The notes: generated by a model not told the origin, from the letters alone. A DNA stretch of 64,000 nucleotides from Alphaproteobacteria bacterium (GCA_028281325.1 JANQKC010000021.1:310001-374000), one strand, 5' to 3'. Numbered from the stretch's first letter, positions 17,437 to 26,937 are shown. Made by a program: numbers and translations.

Positions 17437-18795
17437 ATGACGACATTCTTCAGCCGTATGGCACTATGCGCCGGTGTGGGGCTTTTGGTGCTGATGACGA
17501 CAGGCACGGCGCAGGCTGCGGTCAGCGGAGAAGCGGCTTACATCTTCAACACTTTCTCGTTTCTGGTGCACGGCTTCCTCGTGATGCTGATGGCGGCGGG
17601 TTTCGCCATGCTCGAATCCGGCCTGGTGCGCACCAAGAACACGGCGGCGATCTGCCTCAAGAACATCGCGCTCTATTCGCTCGCCGGCATCATGTACTAC
17701 TTGATCGGCTACAACCTGATGTATGTGGACGTGGCGGGCTGGATCGGCTCCTTCTCGTTCCTGTACAACCCGTCGGCCGACGAATTGGCGCTGATCGGCG
17801 CGGACGAGGCGACGCCCGAGATGGTCGCCAAGGTCGTCGACGCGAGCGGCTATTCGGTCATGTCGGACTGGTTCTTCCAGATGGTCTTCGTCGCCACCGC
17901 GGCGTCGATCGTATCCGGCACCCTGGCCGAGCGGATCAAGATCTGGCCGTTCCTGATCTTCGTGGTCGTGCTGACCGGCGTGATCTACCCGATCCAGGGC
18001 TCCTGGGTCTGGGGCGCCGGCTGGCTCGACGCGATGGGCTTCTCGGACTTCGCCGGCTCGACGCTGGTTCACTCGGTCGGCGGTTGGGCGGCCCTGGCGG
18101 GCGCGATCGTCCTCGGCGCGCGCAAGGGCAAATACGGCCCGGACGGTCAGGTCAATGCGATGCCCGGCGCCAACCTGCCACTCGCCACGCTCGGCACGTT
18201 CATCCTGTGGTTCGGCTGGTTCGGTTTCAACGGCGGTTCGCAGCTCGCGCTCGGCAGCGCGCTTGACGCGACCGCCATGTCGATCGTCTACGTCAACACC
18301 AACCTGGCCGCCGCCGGCGGCGTGGTCGCCGCCATGGCGCTGACGCAGATCCTCTACAAGAAGATCGACCTGACGATGACGCTGAACGGCGCCATCGCGG
18401 GCCTGGTCTCGATCACCGCGGGGCCGGACCTGTCCAACCCGTTGCTGGCGCTGATCGTCGGCGCTGTCGGCGGCGTCCTCGTGGTGTTCGCGGTGCCGTT
18501 GCTCGACAAGCTCAAGATCGACGACGTGGTGGGCGCGATTTCGGCCCATCTGGTCGCCGGCATCTGGGGCACCCTCTGCGTCGGCATCTTCGGCAGCGGA
18601 TCGATCGTCACGCAGCTTATCGGCATCGCCGCCATCGGCGCCTTCGTCTTCGTGGTCAGCTTCATCGTGTGGACCATCCTGAAGGTGACGATGGGAATCC
18701 GCGTCGACGAAGAGGACGAGGTCCTCGGTCTCGACCGGGCCGAACTCGGCATGGAGGCGTATCCGGAATTCGGGTCCGGATCGCAAACCCTCTAA
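17437..18795 (+). CDS. amtB: ammonium transporter AmtB
   Basis: A 452-residue Amt/Rh family channel with a cleavable signal peptide (residues about 1-26, ending AQAA) and about 11 transmembrane helices. Family landmarks include AGFAMLESGLVRTKN, the segment starting DWFFQMVFVATAASIVSG, the pore histidine in STLVHSVGGWAALAGA, GAVGGVLVV and SAHLVAGIWGTL. It conducts ammonium across the inner membrane and is regulated by GlnK encoded just upstream. GGG four bases before the ATG is a short ribosome-binding site. A strong terminator follows. Confidence 0.97.
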   Translation: MTTFFSRMALCAGVGLLVLMTTGTAQAAVSGEAAYIFNTFSFLVHGFLVMLMAAGFAMLESGLVRTKNTAAICLKNIALYSLAGIMYYLIGYNLMYVDVAGWIGSFSFLYNPSADELALIGADEATPEMVAKVVDASGYSVMSDWFFQMVFVATAASIVSGTLAERIKIWPFLIFVVVLTGVIYPIQGSWVWGAGWLDAMGFSDFAGSTLVHSVGGWAALAGAIVLGARKGKYGPDGQVNAMPGANLPLATLGTFILWFGWFGFNGGSQLALGSALDATAMSIVYVNTNLAAAGGVVAAMALTQILYKKIDLTMTLNGAIAGLVSITAGPDLSNPLLALIVGAVGGVLVVFAVPLLDKLKIDDVVGAISAHLVAGIWGTLCVGIFGSGSIVTQLIGIAAIGAFVFVVSFIVWTILKVTMGIRVDEEDEVLGLDRAELGMEAYPEFGSGSQTL

Positions 18796-18815
18796 AGAAA
18801 AACCCCGCGCGGCCG

Positions 18816-18857
18816 CTGCCCGGGAGACTCCTGCCAGAGTCTTCCGGGCAGTTTTTT
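18816..18857 (+). terminator. rho-independent terminator of glnK-amtB
   Basis: A 15-bp stem (CTGCCCGGGAGACTC with GAGTCTTCCGGGCAG, one G-U pair) with a 6-nt loop is followed directly by six T residues. It lies 20 bp after the amtB stop codon. Confidence 0.9.
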
Positions 18858-19091
18858 GAAGACGCCGGAAAATAACCTGCAAAACGAAACTGCGCCGAAG
18901 ATTTGCGGCGCTTGTGTCGAACGGCGGCCGAAGCTACACTTCGCACCGCTTTTTTTGCGGAACTGTGGTAATAAACGCTGTGACTACTTCGCGGCGTCTT
19001 TATTCATGGGCAATACGTTCCGCAATACACTGATGCGACTTGATACGACACCGATGCGTTACGGATACGGCAACGACGCGGCGCGACACGC

Positions 19092-20300
19092 ATGAAGAAT
19101 CCCCGGCTCGACCAACTGGACACCTATGCGTTCTGGCGGCTTGAAACGCTGCTCGAGAACGAGACGCCGCCGGCCGCGCTGGAACCGCTGCGGCTGCACG
19201 TGGGCGAGCCGAAGATCCCGCCGCCCGATTTCGTCGCCGACACGATCCACGACTGTAAGGCGCAATGGGGCAGTTACCCGTCGCATTCGGGTACGGCGAC
19301 CTATCGCAAGGCCGCGGCCGACTGGCTGAACCGGCGTTACGACCTTCCCGCCGGCATGATCGACGGCGACCGCAACGTGCTGCCGGTCTCGGGCAGCAAG
19401 GAAGGCCTGTTCCACATGGCGCTGCTGGCGGTGCCGGGGGCCGAAACCTGGACCAAGCCCGGCCGGCCGGTCGCCTTGATGCCGAACCCGGTCTATCCGG
19501 TCTATCAAGGGGCCGCCCTGTTCGCGGGCGCGGAGGCGGTGTCGGTCTCGGCGACCGCGGAAACCGATTTCATGCCGGATTACGCCGCGCTCGACCGCGA
19601 CCTGCTCGACCGCACGGTGCTGGCGTATCTCTGCAATCCCGCGAACCCGCAAGGATCGATCGCCGACAGGGACTATATGGCGACGTTGGTGCGGATGGCG
19701 CGGGAATACGATTTCGTGCTGGTCTTCGACGAATGCTATTCGGAAATCTACCGCGGCGACCCGCCGGCCGGCGGGCTTGAGGTCTGCGCCCAACTCGGCG
19801 GCGACCTGACCAACGTCATGGTGCTGCATTCGCTGTCGAAACGGTCCAGCGCGCCGGGGCTGCGCGCGGGCATCGTATCCGGCGACCCGGAGCTGATCGA
19901 CGCCTGCCGCGCGATCCGCAGCTATGCCGGCGTGTCGATGCCCGGCCCGGTGATGAAGGCCGCCGAGAAGCTGTGGCAGGACGAGGCGCATGTGGACATC
20001 AATCGCCAACACTACGCCGAGCTGTTCGCCCTGGCGGAGCGTATCCTGGGCAACACGCCGGGATTCGCCAATCCGCCCGGCGGGTTCTTCCTGTGGCTCG
20101 ACGTGGGCGACGGCGAGGCGATGACCCGCCGGCTGTGGACCGAAGCCGGCGTGCGCGTCATGCCGGGCGGCTATATGACGAAACCGGATCCGGAAACCGG
20201 GGAAAACCACGGCGACCCGTATATCCGCGTCGCCCTTGTCCACGACAAAACCATCGCCGAAGAGGCGTTGACGCGAATTGCGGCCGTGCTGAACGGGTAA
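19092..20300 (+). CDS. PLP-dependent aminotransferase, class I/II (DapC-like)
   Basis: A 402-residue fold-type I aminotransferase. It shows LHVGEPKIPPPDFVAD at the N-terminus, the VLPVSGSKEGLFHMALL segment, the AYLCNPANPQGSIADRDY motif, VFDECYSEIYRG with the PLP-pyridine Asp, and the Schiff-base lysine Lys250 in LHSLSKRSSAPGLRAG. The substrate-binding Arg is in the C-terminal DPYIRVALVHD. It resembles N-succinyldiaminopimelate aminotransferases of the lysine pathway, but other amino donors are possible. It lies 14 bp upstream of ftsK. The region before it (18858-19091) holds no gene and probably its promoter. Confidence 0.88.
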   Translation: MKNPRLDQLDTYAFWRLETLLENETPPAALEPLRLHVGEPKIPPPDFVADTIHDCKAQWGSYPSHSGTATYRKAAADWLNRRYDLPAGMIDGDRNVLPVSGSKEGLFHMALLAVPGAETWTKPGRPVALMPNPVYPVYQGAALFAGAEAVSVSATAETDFMPDYAALDRDLLDRTVLAYLCNPANPQGSIADRDYMATLVRMAREYDFVLVFDECYSEIYRGDPPAGGLEVCAQLGGDLTNVMVLHSLSKRSSAPGLRAGIVSGDPELIDACRAIRSYAGVSMPGPVMKAAEKLWQDEAHVDINRQHYAELFALAERILGNTPGFANPPGGFFLWLDVGDGEAMTRRLWTEAGVRVMPGGYMTKPDPETGENHGDPYIRVALVHDKTIAEEALTRIAAVLNG

Positions 20301-20313
20301 CGGAGAGACTTTC

Positions 20314-22683
20314 ATGGCGAGCGCTAGTCAGAAAACCGCCTTCCTGCCGCCGGGCGCGGGGGCCTTCCTGAAGCGCCGGGGTAGCGAAATCCTCGGCCTG
20401 GCCTTGTTTTTCCTGGCGATCGCCTTGTTCCTGGCGCTCGTGACCTATCGCCCAGCCGACCCGTCCTTCAACACGGCGAGCGGACAGCCGGTCCGCAACA
20501 TCATGGGCATCGCGGGCGCCACGGTCAGCGACCTGCTGCTGCAGACGCTCGGTCTCGCCGCCGCTTTTCTGGTGCCGTTGATCGGCGGTTGGGGGATTCG
20601 CCTGCTGCGCAAGCATGTGCTGGAAGCCTGGCTGCTGCGCGTCGCCTTCCTGCCGGTCGGCCTGTTGCTGGCCGCGATCGCGCTGGCGACCATCGACCAC
20701 CCCAGCGCCTGGCCGCTCGACGCCGGCCTCGGCGGCGTGGTCGGCAAGATGCTGGTGGCCCGGCTGATCGAGTTCATCGGCTTGACCGGATTCCGGGTGG
20801 ACGGCGTGATCCTGTTCGTCGTGTTCGGGTCGGCCGCCGTCGCCGTGATGTATTACGTGCTCGGCTTCACCGCCGACGAATGGCGCGTCGCCGCGCTGAA
20901 GGCGCAATGGGCGGCGCGCGGCGTCACGCATGCCGCCCTGGCCCCGGTCCGCTGGCTGCGGGCGCGCCCCAAACGCGCCGAAAAGCCGGCGAAACGCGCG
21001 CCCGCACGCAGGCCACGGCGCGAACCGGCGCTGGCCCGCGCCGCCGACCGGCCCGAGCCGAAGCTTCGCAAGCTGCGGGAAACCAAGGCGGTCGTCGAAA
21101 CGGCGACGCCCAAGACGACACCGGGCAAGCGCGGCGCGGCCGCCCGGCAACGCTCGCTCGACCTGCCGCGGACGGACGACGGCGTCGACCTGCCGCCGCT
21201 CGACCTGCTGGCGGACGTGCCCGACCTGGCGCCCGACGCCCGCGCGGTCAACGAGGAAGCGCTGCAACAGAACGCGCGGCTGCTGGAAAGCGTGCTCGAC
21301 GATTTCGGCGTGCGCGGCGAGATCGTCAAGGTGCGCCCCGGCCCGGTGGTCACGCTCTACGAACTGGAGCCCGCGCCCGGCACGAAGACGAGCCGCGTGA
21401 TCGGCCTGTCCGACGATATCGCGCGGTCGATGAGCGCGGTCTCCGTCCGCATCGCCGTCATTCCCGGCCGCAACGTGATCGGCATCGAACTGCCGAACCA
21501 GAGCCGCGAGACGGTGTATCTGCGTGAATTGCTGGCCTCGACCGCCTATGAGAAGGCGTCCGGACGGCTGCTCATGGTGCTGGGCAAGGACATCGGCGGC
21601 GCGCCGGTGATCGCCGACCTGGCCCGCATGCCGCATCTGCTGATCGCGGGCACGACCGGGTCGGGCAAGTCGGTCGGCCTGAACGCGATGATCCTGTCGC
21701 TGCTCTACCGGATGGGACCGGACGTCTGCAAACTGATCATGATCGATCCGAAGATGCTCGAATTGTCGATCTACGACGACATCCCGCACCTGATCGCGCC
21801 GGTCGTGACCGAACCGAAGAAAGCGGTCGTGGCGCTGAAATGGACCGTCCGCGAGATGGAAGAACGCTATCAGGCGATGTCCAAGCTCGGCGTGCGCAAC
21901 ATTGAGGGCTATAACCGCCGGGTGGCCGAAGCGGCCAAGAACGGCGAGGAGATCACCCGCAAGGTGCAGACCGGCTTCGACGAGGAGTCCGGCAAGCCGA
22001 TCATCGAGGAACAGCCGCTCGACCTCTCGCCCCTCCCCTACATCGTGGTGGTGGTCGACGAGATGGCCGACCTGATGCTGGTGGCGGGCAAGGATATCGA
22101 GGCGTCGATCCAGCGCCTGGCGCAGATGGCGCGGGCCGCCGGCATCCATCTCATCATGGCGACGCAGCGGCCGTCGGTCGACGTCATCACCGGTACGATC
22201 AAGGCCAACTTCCCGACCCGGATCAGCTTCCAGGTCACCTCGAAGGTGGACAGCCGCACGATCCTCGGCGAACAGGGCGCGGAACAGCTTCTCGGCCAGG
22301 GCGATATGCTGCATATGGCAGGCGGCGGACGGATCACGCGCGTTCACGGTCCCTTCGTCGGCGATGACGAAGTCGAGAGCGTGGCCGAGTTCCTTAAAAA
22401 TCAGGGTGTGCCGACCTATATCGATGCTGTGACCGAAGACGCGGAAGGCGAATTCGGTCTCGGTACGGAGAACGAGCCAGGAGGCGGATCAGGCGATGAA
22501 CTCTACGATCGGGCGGTGGCGTTGGTCCTACAGGAGCAGAAAGCCTCGACCAGTTTCGTCCAACGGCACCTGCAAATCGGCTATAACCGCGCCGCGCGGC
22601 TTATCGAGCGGATGGAGAAGGAAGGCGTTATCGGCCCGGCGAACCATGTCGGCAAGCGCGAGATCCTTGTCGGCAACCATTAG
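20314..22683 (+). CDS. ftsK: DNA translocase FtsK
   Basis: A 789-residue protein. The N-terminal membrane domain has about four transmembrane helices (residues about 25-190). A basic Ala/Arg/Pro linker spans about 195-290. The motor follows, with Walker A GTTGSGKS at 446-453, LIMIDPKMLELSIYDDIPHL, Walker B VVVVDEMADLML, and the signature IHLIMATQRPSVDVITG. The C-terminal gamma winged helix (DELYDRAVALVLQEQKAST onward, ending before VGKREILVGNH) reads KOPS-type sequences. It pumps chromosomal DNA at the division septum toward the dif/XerCD site. The gene continues into lolA with overlap. Confidence 0.97.
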   Translation: MASASQKTAFLPPGAGAFLKRRGSEILGLALFFLAIALFLALVTYRPADPSFNTASGQPVRNIMGIAGATVSDLLLQTLGLAAAFLVPLIGGWGIRLLRKHVLEAWLLRVAFLPVGLLLAAIALATIDHPSAWPLDAGLGGVVGKMLVARLIEFIGLTGFRVDGVILFVVFGSAAVAVMYYVLGFTADEWRVAALKAQWAARGVTHAALAPVRWLRARPKRAEKPAKRAPARRPRREPALARAADRPEPKLRKLRETKAVVETATPKTTPGKRGAAARQRSLDLPRTDDGVDLPPLDLLADVPDLAPDARAVNEEALQQNARLLESVLDDFGVRGEIVKVRPGPVVTLYELEPAPGTKTSRVIGLSDDIARSMSAVSVRIAVIPGRNVIGIELPNQSRETVYLRELLASTAYEKASGRLLMVLGKDIGGAPVIADLARMPHLLIAGTTGSGKSVGLNAMILSLLYRMGPDVCKLIMIDPKMLELSIYDDIPHLIAPVVTEPKKAVVALKWTVREMEERYQAMSKLGVRNIEGYNRRVAEAAKNGEEITRKVQTGFDEESGKPIIEEQPLDLSPLPYIVVVVDEMADLMLVAGKDIEASIQRLAQMARAAGIHLIMATQRPSVDVITGTIKANFPTRISFQVTSKVDSRTILGEQGAEQLLGQGDMLHMAGGGRITRVHGPFVGDDEVESVAEFLKNQGVPTYIDAVTEDAEGEFGLGTENEPGGGSGDELYDRAVALVLQEQKASTSFVQRHLQIGYNRAARLIERMEKEGVIGPANHVGKREILVGNH

Positions 22684-23311
22684 GGGACTGTCCGCCGCCG
22701 TCGCGGCGTTGCTGCTGATCGTCTCGGCGGGCGGGCCGGCGGAGGCGACGCCGCGGTCGCTGAAAGACCCGGAGGTCGTCGGCGAAATTAACCGGATTCA
22801 AGGTTATCTGAACGCCATCACCTCACTGGAATCGCGGTTTATCCAGGTCAATCCGGACGGCAGCAGTTGGACCGGCAAGGTCTATGTGCAGCGGCCGGGC
22901 AAATTCCGCTTCGAATACGATCCGCCGATTCCGCATCTCCTGGTCGCCAACGGTCGGTGGTTCATCCATGTGGACAAGCAGTTGCAGGAAACCAATGTGC
23001 TGCCGCTGGTCAAGACGCCGGCGCATTTCCTGGTGCGCAACGACATCTCCTTCAAGAAGGGGCTGACGGTCACGCGATACGACAAGGCGCCGGGGCTGAT
23101 GCAGGTCAGCGTGGTGACCGACGACAACCCCGAACTCGGCGAGATGACGTTGACCTTCACGGACAAGCCGCTCGAACTGCGCAAGTGGAGCATTCGCGAC
23201 GTGCAGGACAACACCACGCAGGTCACGCTGCAGAACACGCGGTTCGGCATGGACCTCGACCCGAAACTGTTCAGATTCGTCGAACAGGGCGATACGATCA
23301 AAGTGGAGTAG
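22646..23311 (+). CDS. lolA: outer-membrane lipoprotein carrier protein LolA
   Basis: About 221 residues with an N-terminal Sec signal peptide (hydrophobic AAVAALLLIVSAGG, cleavage after AEA). The mature protein has the LolA pattern: INRIQGYLNAITSLESRFIQ, then a segment through GKVYVQRPGKFRFEYDPP and FIHVDKQLQETNVLPL, and DLDPKLFRFVEQGDTIKV at the end. It carries lipoproteins across the periplasm from LolCDE to LolB. The best ATG (22646) overlaps the ftsK 3' end by 38 bp. A TTG at 22667 is an alternative. The overlap implies translational coupling. Confidence 0.92.
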   Translation: MSASARSLSATIRGLSAAVAALLLIVSAGGPAEATPRSLKDPEVVGEINRIQGYLNAITSLESRFIQVNPDGSSWTGKVYVQRPGKFRFEYDPPIPHLLVANGRWFIHVDKQLQETNVLPLVKTPAHFLVRNDISFKKGLTVTRYDKAPGLMQVSVVTDDNPELGEMTLTFTDKPLELRKWSIRDVQDNTTQVTLQNTRFGMDLDPKLFRFVEQGDTIKVE

Positions 23312-23366
23312 CGGAAATGGGGGCTTTACGCTGGACGATCGCGTCCCGGAATGCGATTTTAATCAG

Positions 23367-24179
23367 ATGAGTACGCAAGCCTGTCCCATCGTCGGAATCC
23401 CCACCTGCGCCATATCGGTGGACGGCAAGCCCACCTATCGGGTCGTGGGGAAATACGCCGACAGCGTCGTCAACGGGGCCGGCTGCTTGCCGCTGCTGAT
23501 TCCGGCGGTGGGCGAGGTCGGCTGTTTCGTCGAACTCATGGGGCGGCTCGACGGCTTGTTCCTGACCGGCGGCGCGTCCAACGTGCGGCCCGATTTCTAC
23601 GACGGCGAGGAGAGCCGCGCCGGCACGCTGCACGATCCCGACCGCGATTCCACGACCCTGCCGCTGATCCGCGCCGCCATCGCGGCGGGCGTGCCGGTTT
23701 TCGCGGTGTGCCGCGGCATTCAGGAGCTGAACGTCGCGCTGGGCGGCACATTGCACCAGAACGTCCATGAACTGCCGGGCAAGAGCGAACACCGCATGAA
23801 CCGGTCGGTTCCGACGGACGAACGCTACGACGTGCGCCACCCGATCACCATCCATCCCGGCGGCATGCTCGAGAAGATGGCCGCCGAGGATTTGGCCGCG
23901 GGCCGCGAGGTGATGGTCAACTCGCTGCACGCTCAGGCGATCGACCGGCTCGGCGACGGGTTGTTCGTCGAAGCGGTCAGCGACGACGGCGTGATCGAGG
24001 CGGTCAGCGTGCCCGGCGCGAAAGCCTTCGCACTCGGCGTGCAGTGGCATCCCGAACACCACACCTCGCTGCAATGGCCGCTGTCGAAGGCGATGTTCGG
24101 CGGGTTCGGCGACGCCTGCCGCGACCGTATGGCCGCGCGCCGAAGCGCCGGCGGCTCTTCCTCCATCCGCGCCGCCTGA
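23367..24179 (+). CDS. gamma-glutamyl-GABA hydrolase family (class I glutamine amidotransferase)
   Basis: A 270-residue PuuD-like hydrolase. The nucleophile Cys115 lies in PVFAVCRGIQELNVALGG, and the His228/Glu230 pair is in GVQWHPEHH. The oxyanion strand FLTGGASNVRPDFY and the EHRMNRSVPTDERYD segment are typical. Family members cleave gamma-glutamyl amides such as gamma-glutamyl-GABA in putrescine breakdown. The substrate here is unknown because no other puu genes are nearby. It starts 55 bp after lolA and probably has its own expression signals. Confidence 0.88.
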   Translation: MSTQACPIVGIPTCAISVDGKPTYRVVGKYADSVVNGAGCLPLLIPAVGEVGCFVELMGRLDGLFLTGGASNVRPDFYDGEESRAGTLHDPDRDSTTLPLIRAAIAAGVPVFAVCRGIQELNVALGGTLHQNVHELPGKSEHRMNRSVPTDERYDVRHPITIHPGGMLEKMAAEDLAAGREVMVNSLHAQAIDRLGDGLFVEAVSDDGVIEAVSVPGAKAFALGVQWHPEHHTSLQWPLSKAMFGGFGDACRDRMAARRSAGGSSSIRAA

Positions 24180-24283
24180 TATAGTTTCCCGTGCCGCAAG
24201 ACTTTCGATTCCGAGCGCCGCCGCCGTTTGCGACGATCTGCATCTGCGGCCGCGCCGTTCAATGGGGATAAGGACCTGATTAC

Positions 24284-24967
24284 ATGACCGATTCCGTGAT
24301 TTCGACTTGGGACACGCCGTCCCTGCCGGTTGCCGGCGGCGGCCGCTTTCCGGTGCGCCGCATCTATTGCGTCGGCCGCAACTACGCCGCCCATGCCCGG
24401 GAGATGGGGCATGACCCGGACCGCGAGCCGCCGTTTTTCTTCACCAAGGCGCCCGACGCCGTGTTCACGGGCCCGGAACTGCCCTATCCCACCGCGACGG
24501 AGGACGTGCATCCGGAATGCGAGATGATCGTGGCCCTCGCCAAGGGCGGGCGCGATATTCCGGTCGACAAGGCGCTCGACTGCGTCTTCGGCTACGGCGT
24601 CGGTTTCGACGTGACCCGCCGCGACATGCAGTCGGTCGCCAAGGACCTGCGCCGACCCTGGTCGCTGTCCAAGGATTTCGACAACGCCGCGCCCTGCAGC
24701 CAGCTGCACCCGGTGAGCGAGGTCGGGCATGTGGAGAAAGGCACGCTGCGCTTCACCGTGAACGGCGAAACGCGGCAGGAATCCGACCTGGATAAGATGA
24801 TCTGGTCGGTGCCCGAGACGATTTCCTTCCTGTCCGGGCTGATCACCCTGTTGCCCGGCGACGTCATCATGACCGGCACGCCGGAAGGCGTTTCCGCGGT
24901 CGTGAAGGGCGACACGCTGGTCGGCCATGTGGATGGCCTGACCGACCTGACGCTGAAGATCGTCTGA
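24284..24967 (+). CDS. fumarylacetoacetate hydrolase family protein
   Basis: A 227-residue FAH-fold protein. It shows RIYCVGRNYAAHAREMG, the metal-ligand region HPECEMIVALAKGGRDI, FGYGVGFDVTRRDMQ and PGDVIMTGTPEGVSAV. The family hydrolyses or decarboxylates acylpyruvate-like substrates, for example oxaloacetate, acylpyruvate or homoprotocatechuate intermediates, with Mg2+. The length matches the compact single-domain members. It lies 13 bp upstream of xth and is likely co-transcribed with it. Confidence 0.88.
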   Translation: MTDSVISTWDTPSLPVAGGGRFPVRRIYCVGRNYAAHAREMGHDPDREPPFFFTKAPDAVFTGPELPYPTATEDVHPECEMIVALAKGGRDIPVDKALDCVFGYGVGFDVTRRDMQSVAKDLRRPWSLSKDFDNAAPCSQLHPVSEVGHVEKGTLRFTVNGETRQESDLDKMIWSVPETISFLSGLITLLPGDVIMTGTPEGVSAVVKGDTLVGHVDGLTDLTLKIV

Positions 24968-24980
24968 CCGGACCGTCCCG

Positions 24981-25772
24981 ATGCGCCTCGTCACCTGGAA
25001 CATCAACTCGGTCCGCGCGCGGCTGCACCTGATCGAGCAGCTGGAGAAGACCGCGTCGCCGGACGTGATCTGCCTGCAGGAAACCAAGGTTACGGACGAA
25101 CTGTTCCCCGCGGACGCGCTCCGCGACCTTGGCTATCCGCATATCGCCTTCAGCGGCATGAAGGGCTACAACGGCGTCGCGATCCTGTCGCGCGATCCCT
25201 TCGCCCGGGTCGAGAAACGCGAGTGGTGCGGCAAGAGCGACGCGCGCCACATCGCGGTGGAACTGGCGGACGGGGTCGAGTTGCATAATTTCTACGTCCC
25301 GGCCGGCGGCGACGTGCCCGATCCGGCCGAGAACGACAAATTCGCCCATAAGCTCCAGTTTCTCGACGAGATGACGGCCTGGTTCCCCGAGAACCGCAAC
25401 CCGGACACGCCGATGATCCTGGTCGGCGACCTCAACATCGCCCCGCTGGAGACCGATGTGTGGTCGCACAAGCAACTGCTGAAGGTGGTCAGCCACACCC
25501 CGGTCGAGGTGGAGAAACTCGACGGCGTCCAGTCGGCCGGCGCCTGGGTCGACGCGGTGCGCCATTTCATTCCGGAATCAGAACAGCTTTACAGTTGGTG
25601 GAGTTACCGGGCGCGCGACTGGTCGACATCGGACAAGGGCCGGCGGCTCGATCACGTCTGGGTGACGCCGCCGCTGCAATCCCGCCTCGCCGGCGCATCG
25701 GTCTTGCGCGACGCGCGCGGCTGGGAAAAAGCCTCCGACCACGCACCCGTCATCCTCGACCTGACCCCATAG
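24981..25772 (+). CDS. xth: exodeoxyribonuclease III
   Basis: A 263-residue EEP-superfamily AP endonuclease/3'-5' exonuclease. MRLVTWNINSVRARL at the N-terminus holds the conserved Asn, and CLQETKV has the metal-binding Glu. PMILVGDLNIAP supplies the Asp-Asn pair, and KASDHAPVILDL the catalytic Asp-His. It repairs abasic sites and 3' blocks in DNA. Downstream (25773-25903) are only weak hairpins, for example GCCTA/TAGGC at 25862-25877, before the convergent methyltransferase gene. Confidence 0.95.
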   Translation: MRLVTWNINSVRARLHLIEQLEKTASPDVICLQETKVTDELFPADALRDLGYPHIAFSGMKGYNGVAILSRDPFARVEKREWCGKSDARHIAVELADGVELHNFYVPAGGDVPDPAENDKFAHKLQFLDEMTAWFPENRNPDTPMILVGDLNIAPLETDVWSHKQLLKVVSHTPVEVEKLDGVQSAGAWVDAVRHFIPESEQLYSWWSYRARDWSTSDKGRRLDHVWVTPPLQSRLAGASVLRDARGWEKASDHAPVILDLTP

Positions 25773-25903
25773 CGACCCCCCAAAAGCCCGATAGTCCGCC
25801 TACGGACAGGCGGTCGCGGCGCGAACCGCAAGCCCGGGAGAAGCCTCTTATTAGATACTATGCCTAGTTCTTTAGGCTTGAATTTTAATTAAATCCCCGA
25901 TAG

Positions 25904-26428
25904 CTATAGTTTCGCGCGCCGATACAGGAAGTATCGCCCGTCGGCAACCTCCGGCGGCGGACCAACCGCGTCGATTCCCGCCGATCGCGCGAGCGTCGGC
26001 AACGGTTGGTCCGAAACGACCATCCCGCCCGCCGCCAGCATCGCCAGAAGCGGCGGTTCCACCCCGGCGATATTTCGTTCCGTTTCCGGTATCTCGCCGC
26101 TGCCGATGTCCAGATGGGCCAGCGCCGCCGGCGCGGGCAACCGGGCCGCCGCGTGCGGCAGCGTCGACGCCATTTCCCCGAGAAAAAGACGGTCGTCATC
26201 CGGGCGGCAATCGGGATGGGCGGCGAGTTGGCGGTCGAACACATAGATCGTCCGGTCCGGCAGAATTTCCCGTAGATGATCGTAGGTCCGGCCGTTGCCG
26301 AGCCCGAGTTCGAGGACCACGCCATCGACCCGTTCCCCGCCGCCGCGCCCCTCTATGATGTCCGCCGCATGGCCGAGGCAGGCGCGTTGCGCCTGAAGCC
26401 TGCGAATCGCGGAATCCAGGCGGGACAT
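25904..26428 (-). CDS. class I SAM-dependent methyltransferase-like protein
   Basis: A 174-residue protein starting MSRLDSAIRRLQAQR. Motif I of the SAM fold is VLELGLGNGRTYDHL, followed by TIYVFDRQLAAHPD (motif II acidic residue), AHLDIGSGE, and MVVSDQPLP. The C-terminal GRYFLYRRAKL is compact. The substrate is unknown. The ATG at 26428 is used; longer reading frames would run into the upstream CNB gene. It is the last gene of the minus-strand set ABC exporter - cyclic-nucleotide-binding protein - methyltransferase, so it may act on the same glycan or lipid product. Confidence 0.78.
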   Translation of the reverse strand: MSRLDSAIRRLQAQRACLGHAADIIEGRGGGERVDGVVLELGLGNGRTYDHLREILPDRTIYVFDRQLAAHPDCRPDDDRLFLGEMASTLPHAAARLPAPAALAHLDIGSGEIPETERNIAGVEPPLLAMLAAGGMVVSDQPLPTLARSAGIDAVGPPPEVADGRYFLYRRAKL

Positions 26429-26453
26429 CAGCGCGGATCGCCGGCAAAGGGCC

Positions 26454-26921
26454 TCACGGCGCCGGGCGGTCCCCCGCCGCGGCGTGCGCCTCGCGCAACC
26501 GGCCGGTGGTCGTTTCGAGGCGGTGCGCCAGTTCACGCATTATTTCGATCGCCATTTCGGGAAATTCCTCGATCAGCCCGAAGAACCGGTCCTTGGAGAT
26601 GCGCAGCGTTTCCAATTCGGTCGCCGCGCGCACGGTCGCGGTGCGCGGCACGTTGCAGAGGATGGCGATTTCGCCGACGATCTCGTTTTCCTCGATCGTC
26701 GCCACGGTCAGCGGCCCGTCCGGCGTGTCGACCAGCACCTCCGCCGAGCCGCGCAGCACCAGATAGGCGGCGTCGCCCTGCTGACCCTGCGCGAAGACCA
26801 CGTCATCGGGCGCGAAGATGAGCCGCTCGCTGGTGAAGGCGAGCAGTTTCAGCTTGGCCGGCTCGATCTTGGCGAACAGCGGCACGCGGCGCAGCAGATC
26901 GACTTCTTCCTGCAAGCTCAT
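26454..26921 (-). CDS. stand-alone cyclic nucleotide-binding domain protein
   Basis: A 155-residue Crp-like sensory domain without a DNA-binding helix-turn-helix. It begins with VDLLRRVPLFAKIEPAKLKL. The beta-roll includes VVFAQGQQGDAAYLVLRG, and the phosphate-binding cassette reads EIVGEIAILCNVPRTATVRA, with Gly-Glu and Arg residues that normally contact cAMP or cGMP. It likely transmits second-messenger levels to a partner. It is 16 bp downstream of the unusual ABC exporter, the natural candidate partner. A class III cyclase is encoded at 42.2-43.5 kb. Confidence 0.87.
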   Translation of the reverse strand: MSLQEEVDLLRRVPLFAKIEPAKLKLLAFTSERLIFAPDDVVFAQGQQGDAAYLVLRGSAEVLVDTPDGPLTVATIEENEIVGEIAILCNVPRTATVRAATELETLRISKDRFFGLIEEFPEMAIEIMRELAHRLETTTGRLREAHAAAGDRPAP

Positions 26922-26937
26922 CGGTTTCGTCCCTCCA

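Noticed and set aside
17464-18882. 472-codon minus-strand open frame
   Set aside because: Antisense to amtB. Biased composition and no domain.
20158-22347. 729-codon open frame on the minus strand
   Set aside because: Antisense to ftsK, with low-complexity Arg/Asp/His composition and no recognisable motif.
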